Assembly (NCBI RefSeq): GCF_949628215.1
Contig: NC_134281.1
Span: 13,774,501-13,838,500, forward strand
Reading direction: 5' to 3'
Length of the DNA: 64,000 nt
From: Phalacrocorax aristotelis
Taxonomy: Eukaryota; Chordata; Aves; Suliformes; Phalacrocoracidae
Positions 13,260-42,330 of the stretch are shown in pieces. Below the pieces are notes generated by a model. The model ran no database searches and was not told the origin of the DNA. It was given only the letters and a program-made list of their open reading frames with translations. Numbering within the stretch: the stretch's first letter is position 1; the number at the start of each line of letters is the position of its first letter. Both the position numbers and the translations under genes were made by a program.

Positions 13260-13670
13260 GTCCTTTCCTCTTCGTAGATCTTTAATTGCACCCCAAAAAA
13301 CCCCAAGACATGGTTATTGAAAATTTTGTTTGTAATAAAAATAAATTGGTTCTTAATTTTTATTGTTTAAAGGAAAAAAATCTGCTCATTCCCTGGCCTG
13401 CTTGCTTTATCAAAGTCTTCCCACTAAATAAATTCTGCCATTGTAACCTTGCCTACTCCCAGGATATCGGTGCTGTCTCTTTGCCTGCTGTTAATGACTT
13501 GTTTGCAGTGCACAATTAAAATATGTACAATGGTGCTCAGGCTCAGAAGCTATTAATCAGCGGAGGATATATGGACGGTGAACTGAGAGCCTAAAGTGTA
13601 TTTATACCCAGCTCCCAGAAATGACACAGAGCTGAGCACTCGCATTTGTTCCTTTTTAAGGTAACAAAAT
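13260..13670. promoter_or_regulatory. Candidate conserved non-coding element
   Basis: A block of A/T-rich unique sequence with many TAAT, ATTAATC and CTTTATCAAAG words. It includes a TCF-like ATCAAAG near 13410-13416 and an ATTAATCAGCGG stretch near 13552. No frame longer than about 77 codons runs through it and no repeat family is recognisable. It may be regulatory DNA, but the evidence is indirect. Confidence 0.22.
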
Positions 13671-14689
13671 GTTAGGCAGGAGAAGCTCATGTGTCCTTCT
13701 GGGCGTTCTGAGGCTGAATGAGTACAGTGGAGTTTATTTTAAAATAAACTGCTGGTAGTGACTTTTAATTACCAGGGTATCCTCTGCCAAAACAAGAAAA
13801 AAGCATCATCACCTTCACTCTCTGGAGTGAAGTTCCCTGAGGAACGCTGATGTATCTCACGCCCCGAGTGTGTGCGCAGGCATCAGCACAGAGGAAGGGT
13901 TTCCCAAATGAGTGCTTTGCTGGCCTTGCCATTCTGCTGAGGATGCAGGGTCTGAAACAGGCCACTGACATAACACCAGCGCACCCTCCATCTGTCCTGC
14001 ATCCCTAGAGCAAGGTTACACGCTTGTCTTGTGCCTGCTGTCCTTCAGCATAGCCCGTACCCTGCTGTGAGCTGCTGCGCACACCCCGGTGCTGTTCTTT
14101 GTGGGTAGCCTGCTTTTAAACAGTAAAGGCCAATGCGAGAGGGGATTTGGACTGTTTTTTGAGATGGCAAGGTTTTAGGATGGGGATGACCTTGTGTTTT
14201 CTTTACATCAGTGGTCTCCTAGCTGGGTCAGTTTTCAGAGTATCTCCCACTTTTCTCAGAAAGGTTAATTGCATTTTAGATGCTTTTGGCCACATGAGAA
14301 CTAAGACATGGCAATTTCTCACCTCAGTATGTATAAAGACGGGGAATCAGCTTTCAGTTGCTACCACACCATGGCATCTGCATAGGAGGCACGTACACTG
14401 GATTTATGTGTATCCACTGTCTCAAAGCAGGATCCAAGTGTGGCACTGCTCCGCATCGAAACGAAATCACAGCTTATAATATTCAACTGGTTACTATAAC
14501 CCCCACCCACCCCAGGTTTAATATTAGAACTATTTTTCACGTTGAAACTGAAATAGTACAAAATATGGGCTTGCTGTAATTGTTGTTAGATTATGTGTCA
14601 CCCTGATAAGATGTAACAAATATTTTCCTACACAGCAGGGCCCGTTTCCCTGCAAGTAATGGATGGAGAAACTTCTCATAGTGTGCAGG

Positions 14690-15100
14690 CAATCGGTCGT
14701 AAAAACTTCGCTTAGAAGATTAATGCATTAAGTGCAACCTTTGTGGAAAATAGGAAGAAAATAATTAAAATCATAGTTTGTTCTTTCACGTTTAATATTA
14801 ATAACCAAATTATTTGGTGGGAATGTTCCTTGCCACATGTGCCTTCGCACTTCCAGGGGCAGCTTTGTGTCAAATAAGTATTTCTATTTTATTTTAAAGA
14901 TCCTTCAGCAGTAGCTGATGTATATGGTGCAGTGATTCTTTCAACAGAACTATTTTTATCGGTAATATGAAAGACTGTTTTCATGGGCAAAGCTTTGACA
15001 CCAATAAGTCTGCTGGACGTCACTTAATAGGCTAGATAAACATTCGCTCACCATTTAGCGTAGAAGGATTTTCCCTTTATATCACAGCTTTACGTCTTTC
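14690..15100. promoter_or_regulatory. Candidate conserved non-coding element
   Basis: Unique A/T-rich sequence dense in homeodomain-like cores (TTAATGCATTAA, AATTAAAATCA, TAATATTAATAA). A CRE-like GACGTCAC lies near 15017 and a TAGATAAAC word near 15035. It has no coding frame and no simple repeats. Enhancer-like by texture only. Confidence 0.25.
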
Positions 15101-18063
15101 GTAGACACTTAATGGCCATTAGAGAGACGGCACCCTCAGGAGAGCTCTCCAGAACCCGTGCATGGTCAGAGATGAGGCAGGGGCTTTTTTTGCTGCTGTA
15201 CGAACTGAAAAGCGAGGCCCTTCTTGTCACGAGCTGGTCTGCACCAAGTCCTTCAGTAGCAGAGCCGAGGGTTCAGGAGGAGCACATCAGCAGGTGACGA
15301 CGACCCCTCCTGAGCACAGCCTGCACCTCGTCCTGCCATTGCCCATTAGAAGGGTTCCTGCTCCTTTATGGGCGTTGTTTGGTACCAGCCACCGCTCTGC
15401 CACAGAGCAGTGGCGGCAGCTAACTTGGCAGATGTAAAGATGGTTTTGCATGATGAAGTAATGATTTTTTTTGTTTAAACTGTGCAAAGTTTGGGAAAAA
15501 AAATGCCAATTTAGATTGTCTGCTGCTGCTTTCCACCCATGTGTAATTTGAGATCTTGTTTTCCTCCTAAAGTGCACTTCTGTACCTGCAGTCAGTCTCA
15601 AGTGACAGGTACCATCAGTCATGAAGTCAGCTATGAAAGTAGGGGCGGATGGAACTGTTAATTTTCAGTGTGTGGCACATAGTTCACTCCTTCCTTTGCT
15701 TGATATCTGAGGTCTGGTAGGCTATCCAGCTTCAGTTTTACAGAGGATCACTTGTTTTACTACTTATGAGAACAGGTATTTCTTCCCAGTTTTACAGAGC
15801 TTGCATTTTTATAAAGAACACTTTGTAAGCAAAGACGTAATGGGTTTGCCGAACGAGAAACAAGAGTTTCTGCCCTCTCCTGCCAATGGTAGGCAGTGGG
15901 AACAGTGGTCTCAAGATTTCAGTATTCCAGGAGGCACCACCCTTCACTGCCCCAGTAGGTCTTTTGCTGCTGTGTGAACAGAACTGAATTTATCAGTAAA
16001 AAGCCAATGCCATCAAATGCTGATTGGGACTTTGAACAGCTCTGGCATTCAGAATTATTTAGGGTTTATTCAAACTTCTTTCTACGTTGATCAGTCAGAT
16101 ATTTCAGAAAACTCAAAGAAAAATGGTACTTATATTCTTAAATAACTACATTCATCATTGCCAAGGACTTTCAAACTGCAACAGGAAAAAAAAAATTCTA
16201 TTTTGCCCATGCAGCAGCTTATTTTGCTGGGTCTCTTTCCATCGTGCCATAGCACTAACACAGAACATGCCATCCTGCTGCAGTAAAAAGAGTTTTTTAG
16301 AAGCACTGTGAAAATTAGTCTGACGGTTGTAGTTGCAATCTTGATTCATTTAGAGTCAGTAAGAGAGGCTTTTAGGTTTGAAAGTAGGATTGCTCCTTGG
16401 CCAAAAATATTCACAGATAAACCAAAACTCATTCGCTAAATATCTCTGTCACTACTGTTTGGTTGCAGATGTAGAGAGAGGAGTACATAGATTATTTGAA
16501 GTACAAAAGCTAATTAGGGTTGGCTGACAGATTACCTAATTTTACTTTGAAGAATGGGGCAGTTTTTTACATGACTGAGATGGCAGAATGTGATCAGAAC
16601 ATTATTAAATCAAACCATCCAGCTTCCTTCAACCTGGTTTTTTTCCCCAGCAGCCTGTGCTGTCCAGGCCACTTTTTTTGGAGTGGAAAAATCATTAGCA
16701 ATTTCCACAAACAGCACTTCAGCACAAGGAAGAGACAAACCTCTAGAGCATATTGGGGTGAGGAGAGAGGTTTTTTAGCAGCTGGATTCCTTCCCCAAAA
16801 AGACGACTGAGCTTACACATAGGTTTTAGAAGTCAGAATTCTACAATTTAACAAGGAAGCTTTGTTATATCTGATACATAGCAATTAAGCCATGTACATG
16901 TATTTTATATAAACATGCATGCTATGGCTCTATGATCATTTTAGCTTCTCTAACTACCACAAGCTCTTAAAAGAAAACCTCTTAGGAAAGAAAAATGAGT
17001 AACAGAGGTGCTTTTTTTAAAAACAAAACAAAACCCTGAAACAATAACAAAGCGCAATTGCCAGTGTCTGCCTAATGTAGTACTACTGAGATCCTCCCAG
17101 TGTACTGATGACTTTCTGTGAAAGATTCATAGAAGTAGAAGCATGGATTAACATTTTTGATGAGCTAAAAGTATTAATTGAGAACTTATGTTCTCCACTT
17201 TGCAGCTGCTAAAAAGGAAAAGGGTATTTAAAACTGGACTCCTGTGATAAGTCATTACTACTTCTGTTCCCACCCTACCCTAAGAGTTACGCTTATAAGT
17301 GTACATAGTCTTTTAAATCACTAAAGGTTCTAATAAAGAATGTGAGGTTAGTCACTCTATAAAGCTTTTACATTTGTTTCCTAGTTCATCCGTTTACATG
17401 GTTACGTAGATTTGTATTTCAGCATTACAAGGATCTTAATCTTTAAATCATTTATCCTCAGAGTGCTGTGAAGTAATCAAGTATCCATGCTTTACAAAAC
17501 AAGGAAGCATACTTAGTCTCTTGTTCACAAAGGCTAAATTCATACAAAGCCTGTGTAGAGCAGGATTTCCAGCCCTAATAATGGGGTAGTTCTTTTCACT
17601 ATCGTTCTGCTAACTTTCATTTTTATGCATGAATATTCATGTATTTCTAGTTTGTGATTTTTTCTGATTCTGGGTGATCAAGATAGTGGGGAAAGAACAT
17701 AGTGAGAAAAATAGCTAACTGTGATGGAAAGCCATTTTCATTTAATCTGCTTAAAGAAAACACACACAAAAAAAGATAAGTTACTCTGGAAGAAAGGCTT
17801 TATATAGGGCCAAGATAGTTACCATTATGTATTTCTGCATTCTCCAAAGAAGTTTGCAGAAAATAAAACTCAAGACCTACAAAAGAGTAAATACTGTAAA
17901 AAGGTCCCATTACTATTTTTTCCTTTACTGCAGATCTATTTTTGTGTTGCCAATCCATTTTACTCATATTTGGGTTGGTTAATTCCAACTTATTTTCTCT
18001 GTTTCTCTAGGCAGGTCAACACCCAGGGCAAACATATGCAAGCTTCCAATATTCTTGAAATAT

Positions 18064-18069
18064 TTTATT
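18064..18069 (-). terminator. RUVBL1: Likely RUVBL1 polyadenylation signal (AATAAA)
   Basis: TTTATT on the plus strand reads AATAAA on the minus strand, about 410 bases past the RUVBL1 stop codon. It would give a 3' UTR of roughly 430 bases with cleavage near 18040-18050. It is a good canonical signal in the right place, but other A/T-rich hexamers occur nearby. Confidence 0.5.
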
Positions 18070-18476
18070 ATAAAGCACTTCAGACAAACTTTGATTCAAG
18101 AAAAAAAAGTTCTCATCTGTAAAAGGAAACTATTTTAAAACAACATCATAAAGAAAATAGACTGTTCTTAAGCATTAAGTTCAGTTAGAGCTCTTCTGTA
18201 ATGAAATCTAAAGACAAAACTGATGGGTCAAGATCTATCCATTTCATATATATACTCATAAAAGGGAGACTAAGATGTTACACAGACATCATGGAGCATC
18301 TTATTGTTGATAATGAAGTAGGAACTCTTGATAGTTAACTCTGGCCTGACAAAGCAGTCCAACATTTAAATATTTTTCAGTCCCAAAAGAGACAAACCAT
18401 TAACATTTCTCATTCAATAATTAAGCCAGCCCTGGGTAAGGGTTAAAGCCACTTCAAAGCATCTAACATAAGCTCT

Positions 18477-35560
<17,084 letters not shown>

Positions 35561-35793
35561 AAAAGCAGTTCGTTCTTGTTCGGCTGGTTTCTTGCCCCTA
35601 CATCTACATAAACGACCTTCTGCCTTCACTGAATCTGGTTTGGGGTTGGAGCTATTGCCTCCCCCCGCCACGGGGGCAGAGGAGCCCCCAGTGCAGCCAG
35701 CTGGGTGTGGTGCGGGGAGCCTCTTTCCCCATCCTGGGGAGCCGGCAGCGGGCCTGGGACCCTGAGCAATGCTTTCTGGAAACCTCTGCTGGG

Positions 35794-35817
35794 CTTAGCT
35801 TACAAAAGTAAGCTGAG
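35794..35817. repeat. Inverted repeat, 10-bp arms with 4-base loop
   Basis: CTTAGCTTAC (35794-35803) pairs with GTAAGCTGAG (35808-35817) around an AAAA loop, with one G-T wobble. It lies about 550 bases upstream of the RUVBL1 start codon. Confidence 0.8.
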
Positions 35818-35954
35818 GTTTTCAAGGGTGTTTTCCAGATCTTTGCCAAAGAAGGAGCAAGGGTGGTCACTCACTAACTTCTAGCTTTCAGTGTTAACTG
35901 TAAAATACTTCTATTCTGTGTGTCCAAAGCCTTTATGTAAGCATCTGAGGCTTT

Positions 35955-35982
35955 AACATATGCTGTTTCTACAGCATATGTT
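35955..35982. repeat. Perfect inverted repeat, 12-bp arms with 4-base loop
   Basis: AACATATGCTGT (35955-35966) is perfectly complementary to ACAGCATATGTT (35971-35982) around a TTCT loop. Function unknown. Confidence 0.9.
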
Positions 35983-38965
35983 CCTCCTGAGCATTGACCT
36001 ACTGAGACGAGGAAAAATATTCCACCTTCTCAGCAGGTAATTTCATGGCTTTGCAGACCTGACCCGTGTTTCTTTGGGTCTGTGGTGCTGTCATCGCTCC
36101 TAACTGTGGTTCAGCTGTTCTGCTGCACCTTTTACATAGTGTTTAAATGCTTGAGATATCAGCCTCAGTGAAATTTTAGATGGGATCTGGGAACCTGCAG
36201 TTCCAGTGACTTCTTGTTTGTAGATACTGGGATCCTTCTCCCAAAAAAGTGGGGACTCTCTTCCCATTAATATATAGTGTTTTCTGTGTTTGATTATGAA
36301 ACAATGGCTGTGTTTGCAATGTTCAAGGCCAATGGATTAACGAGGTATGATGCAGGGCTGATGCCTGTGGAAAGGGATAGTGCCACCTCAGCTTTCCCAT
36401 GCACTGCTAGGGAGAATTGCAAAAGCAGTCCTGTGATGGCACAAGCTAGGAGAGTGGCTTTTAGGAAGGGTGGGAGATGTGGGTCAATTTGCAGAAGCCC
36501 AGTGAACAATATATTTGCTCTTCATTCCCTTTTTTTTCTAAGAGCTTCTATTAGTTTTGTTTTAAATGTAATGCAGCAGAGAAAAGATTTTGCTGTTTGT
36601 TGCTTGCTTCTTCTGTTAATTGTTCTGTCAGTTTGTGTTTACATAGTCTAATTTAAAGTTGTAATTACAATATAATTGCACACATATGTAGTTCAACACC
36701 TTTGTAAGGGTATCCTATTATACAACTGTTTAGCTAAGAATTTTTGAATCTAACAAATATAAGCCATCCTTTAAATAATTAAAAAAAGCGTGTATATTGT
36801 TGGACTCTACACATCCTTTCAGGTCATATTAGTCACAGAAGACAAATGCCTAACACATACCGAATTGCAGACTTTTTTTTTCTTTTTAAAAGAGCAAATA
36901 TACAACTTTGATTTCTCTAGTGCATTAAACTGCCGCAAGTGTTGAAGGTAAGTCTGGTCAGAGTTCAAGTTTCTGTCAGTTCTGGAAGAATAATTAGCAA
37001 GTCTTCTAAGTGCTCTGAAGGCAGTGATGCTGTTAACAAGAGGTCCAGGCTAGGTATGGCCCCCCTTTTAAGAAGGGCTAGCAATGGGTGAAATATTAAG
37101 TTTTTTGTTAACTTAGACTGAAATCTGTCTATACGCTCCATGTTATCTTGTTTGATGTTGCAGATAGGCCTATTTTTGAGATTATGGACTTTTAAAGATT
37201 ATTAAATAATATTTGCTATTTTTCTTTTTGGTGAAATTCAATATATAGGCATGTAGACAGCAGGAATAGAGCGCTGCTGTTAATCTTTGTTATAACTTAG
37301 AAGGATAGAAATATTCCGTACATGTAAAAATGAGATATACTACATGAAGTTCTTTAATTTTAGAAATACTAATTCAATTAGAGATTTTTCCTGACAAAAG
37401 TGGGTAACAAACAGAAGTGTTAATTGTTTTTCTACTGCAATATGATGTCTCAAAAATAGAATTGGAGTAGCGCCTAAAACTTCAGTCTGCTAGTGACCAT
37501 TGCTCTTCAGTGAATTAAAATCTACTGCTATGATGAAGGTACAATTTTAGCATTGACCTGCAGAAATTGTTATGAAAATTGTTTGGGTTTGTATTTGCGG
37601 TAGAAGAGGATACTTCAATACAAGAAAGAGCCAGTAAGCAATCTGTTGCTTGATAGATGGGAAGCTGGCTTCTACCTCTTACTTGCTCAAGTTACTATTA
37701 CTTAACAGGGTTTACAATCTCATTGTATTGATTGTTTTACTCATTCCATATGTTCTTTGAGCATCGTACTGAAGTTGCAGTTAAAGAGGGGGAGAAGAGT
37801 ACATTTGGGTGAGGGAAAACAAACAATAATCCTCTAGACCACACAGGATTAATTGTTTATTCCCAGAAAGAGCAGAGTAGGAGTAGAACTACTGGTAAAT
37901 TTAGAATTGAACTTAAATAGCTTAAATGATCTTTTATAATTGATGTCTGATGTGTTATGATGCAGCAGTATGAGGAAATGTTGAACCTTTCAATTATTTT
38001 TGTGACTTTTGAGGAGTTAACACGTTAGAGGGGGAGGGTAAAATAATTTCGTTGAAAAGCATGAGGCACCTTTCTCCTTTGTCCATGCCACCAGATGGAA
38101 CATAAGTAGGTTGTTCAACCATTCTGCCCATCTCATGTTATAGATTCTTTGGTATAATTTAATATTTCACTAGCCAGTTAACCAGAATAAATAACACCTG
38201 TCACTAACAGTCTGAACTGTTATTCCCCAGGTTTAATCAACTCATTTTACCAACATTCTGCCCCCCGTTTGAGGTTTCCTATTTGGCACAGACGTCATGC
38301 GATACCCTATGTGGGAGCTGGAGACTTGAGAGCTGTTTTCCTAGACTAAATGTTTGAGGTTACAGGACATAGCCTAGTTTCACATAAGCTTTCAAATTTC
38401 AGTGGGACATGCTAAATCCTGAAACTGTCAAATAGTGTATTATTTTTGGAATGAGGGAGAGTACGTGTGTGAGAGTGTGTGAATGACCTTTACATTTTTA
38501 CCCTATCCCAGAAGTCTGACTTCCTGCTCTTTCTCCCATGAGTCCCTAAACTTTAGCAATTAAAGTGAACACTTTTTAAGGAAGAAATTCAGTAGAGGAG
38601 AGGGCGACTGGGAAGGGGAATGGTATATTAAGGAGAAAACAAGGAAAACAGCTAAATGCTATAAACTACTTGCTTCATGAGGGATATAGAAAAATCTGGA
38701 GAAGTTGGGATCTTTTCATTTTGCCATGTTCCTCTCTCCATCTTAGTAATATCAAGACTTCCGTGAGTGTGGCGGAGGGAGGTGATGGGGGCTGTTGTTT
38801 TGTTTCCTGCAAAAGAAGCTGAAAGGTTTTTCCTACTCTTCATCAAAGCAATAGGAGTGATGAATCTTAACAAATGCCATCTCTTAATTTCAAAATCTAA
38901 TTAATTTCAAAACTTTGTAAGCTAACAAAATGGACCTCTCTAAAAACTAAATGTGCTTATTCCTC

Positions 38966-38991
38966 GATTTATCAGATTTATCAGATTTATC
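38966..38991 (+). repeat. Three tandem copies of a 9-mer (GATTTATCA)
   Basis: GATTTATCA is repeated three times, the last copy losing its final base match. Minor local expansion in the intergenic spacer. Confidence 0.9.
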
Positions 38992-41389
38992 CTCCTTGAC
39001 ATTGGTGACATAAGTGTATTCATTTCCCAGGTACCACGTACACCCTGGTCTTGCAAAGAGCTGTGCCTTCAAGTGATATGTTGCAAAATCAGATCCACGG
39101 ACTCAAATCCTGGTGACTGAGGTACGTTCAGAGTGGTAACAATAAAACAGTAGACATTGTACCAAATGTACATGTTTGTGTTTTTTTGGTTTGGTTTTTT
39201 CCCCCCTCCTTCCCACTGTAAAAGGACAACTGCCTTCCCTGTCTAGAGAGTTGCAAGTCTTTTCTGTGCCTAAAGGAAGAAAAGTAACAACAAACCCGCA
39301 TTTCTAAGTGACACCCCTTCTTGCAGATCACTCATGAGTATAAAGTTATAAAAGAAATGCTACCGTTTCTTGCCTTACATTTTTATGTGAGTGGTGGAAT
39401 TAAATCAATTTTCCTATGGATTTTTATCTTCCTTCCTTACATCTCCTTAGCAAAAAGAGGTTTTTTTTCCTTGTCCCATGAGTTCTATCCAGTATCCCTC
39501 TAGCTATTTCTAAGCAAAATGCAGCTCTGTTTCATTGGTAAGTTGGCAGCCCAAGCAAAATGGGTCACACCTGAGCTCTTGCGGTAGTCTCTTACACTGT
39601 GGGCATTGAAATCGGGTCCTCCTTTATCTCGTTCCCAGTTTTCACAAGAGTTTTAGAAGCTTTTAGACCTCTTATACTTTGTCAAAACTTGTTGAAAATG
39701 GCAGTTATCTTAGATGTTTTGGGAGGACTTTTGGATAATGCCCCTTCTGGTTAGGAATCAGACCTTTTTCCATCTCTTCTTTCTGAACTCATCTAATAAT
39801 TAATGCTAAAAGAAAAATTAAATGGTAGGTAATACAATACAGGGATATCTGTGTGGATTATAACTGTGCAGGGCCTTCTCTTGTGGGAATAGATGTATAC
39901 TTTCCTTTCACTTTGCAAGTATGTATTGATATAATAGATTGAGACGTTCGGGGCAATGAAGCGTACTGAGCCTTATGACTTAACAGGAAACTATTCAAAG
40001 TCTGGGAACTTGGTCTGAAAAATGACATTATGCTTAATTTGGCTCCCATGACAGAGGTCCCATCAAGCTGAACTGTTCTGCTCAAGAAGCTGATTAACCA
40101 GACTAGTTCAGTGCATTGGCAGTACTCCTTGTGAGTTTGTTTCTTTCCTTCAGGGAGATAGTTGTCCCTCAAATAGCACTGAGTGCTAGGAACGACCATT
40201 TTTTTTTCCTGTCACTGAATCATTGATTCTGTCATCTTGACTTCTGTGTGTTTGGGAAGGAGGGGTAATCTGTACCCAGCTTTAAAGCTCTGCAAACTCT
40301 TTCATATTGAAAGTGTTATTGTATGAAGCAACTTTCTTTGTAATAAAAAGCCTGGAGTTTGGAGTCAAAGGCTAAAAACTCAATCCATGATGCTGGCAAT
40401 AACCTTAGGCAAGTCATCTTACACTTCTGGCTCATTCATTAGTTATTCAGACGTGAATGCTGAATACTATTAGCAATGTATATGGCTGCATAGGGAGAGC
40501 AAAAAAGCAACAGCACTGCTTTCCAATAAAAAACTCTGTAGAATATAGTGCAAGTCTAGTTTACTTGGACACCCATGGGAGGTCCATAACACATTATTTT
40601 TTTGGCTTGTAAATAGCTGATATAATTTGAAGTGGTGCTTAGGACTACTTAGTAGTCACTACGGAAAATGCAGAGCACATGTATTAAGCTGTATCACATA
40701 ATGCATTTGGCCCTCTGTGCATCCTGGGTTGTCAGTAAAGCCAAGCGATTTAAACCAGTGAAATGTGCTCCTGCCCTTAGCTTCCCCGATGCTCATCTAC
40801 GTGTTGTTTCTTGGTTTGTTTGGGTTTTTTTTGTTGGCTTGCAGGACAGCTGTCTGTCACTGTTAATAATCTTGATTATTCTTAATCAATTAAAGGTATG
40901 ATTTTTAGGAAGCATCCAGTACAGCATAAGTATACTTTTACAGGGAAATTAATTATGCAAAACCAGAAATTGGTGATTAAGCATAAGAAAAGCAAATGAT
41001 TCAAATCTTGACCTGCTTTTTCATATGAATTTGCAATGTCTGCACAACTTTGAAATAAAATCTCAGCACCATACTTCCAGCAGCACCGGGGTGGGGGTGT
41101 CCTTGCAGGCAGAATGAAGGTGTGCTGTGACAGCAAGCAGCCCTACAGTGACTAATTAGTGTGGGCAAGATGAGAACAAAGTGCCAGTGCCACATGGGCA
41201 ATTACAATAACCCCTTCCTCAGGGGCTTTCTGCAGCCAGTGCTCTTGGCTCCCTGCTCCTGCAATGAGGCCTGGCCCTGAGGAGCCCCAGGTGCACACCT
41301 GGGGAGGGGGCACCAGCTGTTGGGTGTGCGGCCATCAAAGCCAACTGCTCTAATTGCCTCACTCCGAGTACTCTGTGCACCATTAGGGA

Positions 41390-41862
41390 CACAAAGCTAC
41401 TAGAGAGTGTCTAGAGTAGGGTCATGAAGTTGGTGAAGGGTTTAGAGGAGAAACCATATGAGGAGTGGCTAAAGTCACTTGGTTTGTTCAGCCTGGGGAA
41501 GAGGACACTGAGGGCAGACCTCCTCGTGGTCTACAGCTTCCTCACAAGGTGGGGAGGAGGAGGGACAGATGCTGATCTCTCCTCTCTGGTGACCAATGAC
41601 AGGACCCGAGGGAACGGCAGGAAGATGTGCCAGAGGAGGGTTAGGTTGGATAATAGGAAAAGGCTCTTCACCCAGAGGGTGGTGGAGCACTGGAACAGGC
41701 TCCCCAGGGAGGCAGTCACAGCACCAAGCCTGACAACATTCAAGAAGATTTTGGACAATGCCCTTAGACACATGGTGTGAATTTTGGGGTTGTCCTGTGC
41801 AGGGACGGGAATTGGACTCGATCCTTGCTGGTCCCTTACAACTCAGGACATCCTGTGATTCT
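41390..41862 (+). mobile_element. CR1 LINE, 5'-truncated 3' fragment
   Basis: About 470 bp with the distinctive CR1 3' end. The frame at 41424-41780 is the C-terminal tail of CR1 ORF2, with residues such as RLFTQRVVEHWNRLPREAV, FKKILDNALRHMV and a following TGA. After it comes the CR1 3' UTR signature (GGGGTTGTCCTGTGCAGGG, TTGGACTCGATCCTTG, CCCTTACAACTCAGGA). The end is a single GATTCT unit of the terminal CR1 repeat. The reverse transcriptase and endonuclease domains are missing, as in most CR1 copies, so it is immobile. It sits about 470 bp upstream of the EEFSEC start codon and is the best evidence that the host is a bird or other reptile. Confidence 0.93.
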
Positions 41863-42240
41863 CCTAGATGAGGTGGCTTGGAGACCAGGCTGGGCGGAGG
41901 CGGTGTGCAGGCAGTGTACGAAACGCGCAAGCAGGTGCTGAGAGGTGAGCCAGGGCTGTTTGCAGGGGCTGGGTGGTTTGTCCTCCCTGCACCCCCTATA
42001 TCTGAACAGCGATGAATTTGGCCAATCTTCTGCCTTTCTGGGTCACCCTTCAGCGTGCGTGCTGTTAACGCAACACTCCTAATGCGTGTTTTGGCAGGCT
42101 TTGCCGCCACGCCTGTGGAGGTGGGTGCCCGCGATGTGCGGTGGAGCCGCTCCCCGCGCGGGCTGGCTGCATTTCTCTGGGACTGCGTGTTCCTCCCGAC
42201 TGCAGCCGTGGCGGGGCAGGGAGCCGCTCTCCTGCCACCC

Positions 42241-42276
42241 GGGGCGGCGGCGGCGGGCGGAACGGCGGCGGCGGGC
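42241..42276 (+). repeat. GGC/CGG-rich tract in the EEFSEC 5' leader
   Basis: Two blocks of repeated GGC triplets separated by GGAAC, with several runs of three to four G. It could form a G-quadruplex or stable hairpin in DNA or in the mRNA leader. Confidence 0.75.
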
Positions 42277-42330
42277 CCCGCGTTGCTGCAGGGGCGCTGT
42301 TGGGACGGACCGGCCGGGTGCAGCGCCGTC

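Larger units (their letters stand above)
1..18040. other. Intergenic region left of RUVBL1; no gene recognised
   Basis: No exon in this 18 kb could be tied to a known protein on either strand. Open frames occur (the longest is about 196 codons at 7686-8276 on the plus strand), but they lack recognisable domains, and composition differs little in or out of frame. In mammals SEC61A1 lies on this side of RUVBL1. I looked for its translocon sequences by eye and saw none, so the neighbour is either further left or rearranged. The region holds a polypyrimidine tract near 5 kb and several blocks with the texture of conserved non-coding DNA, listed separately. I see nothing specific in the remainder. 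Confidence 0.6.

Noticed and set aside
41424-41780. Plus-strand frame of about 118 codons as a host gene
   Set aside because: Its sequence is the C-terminal tail of CR1 ORF2, so it is transposon-derived and truncated.
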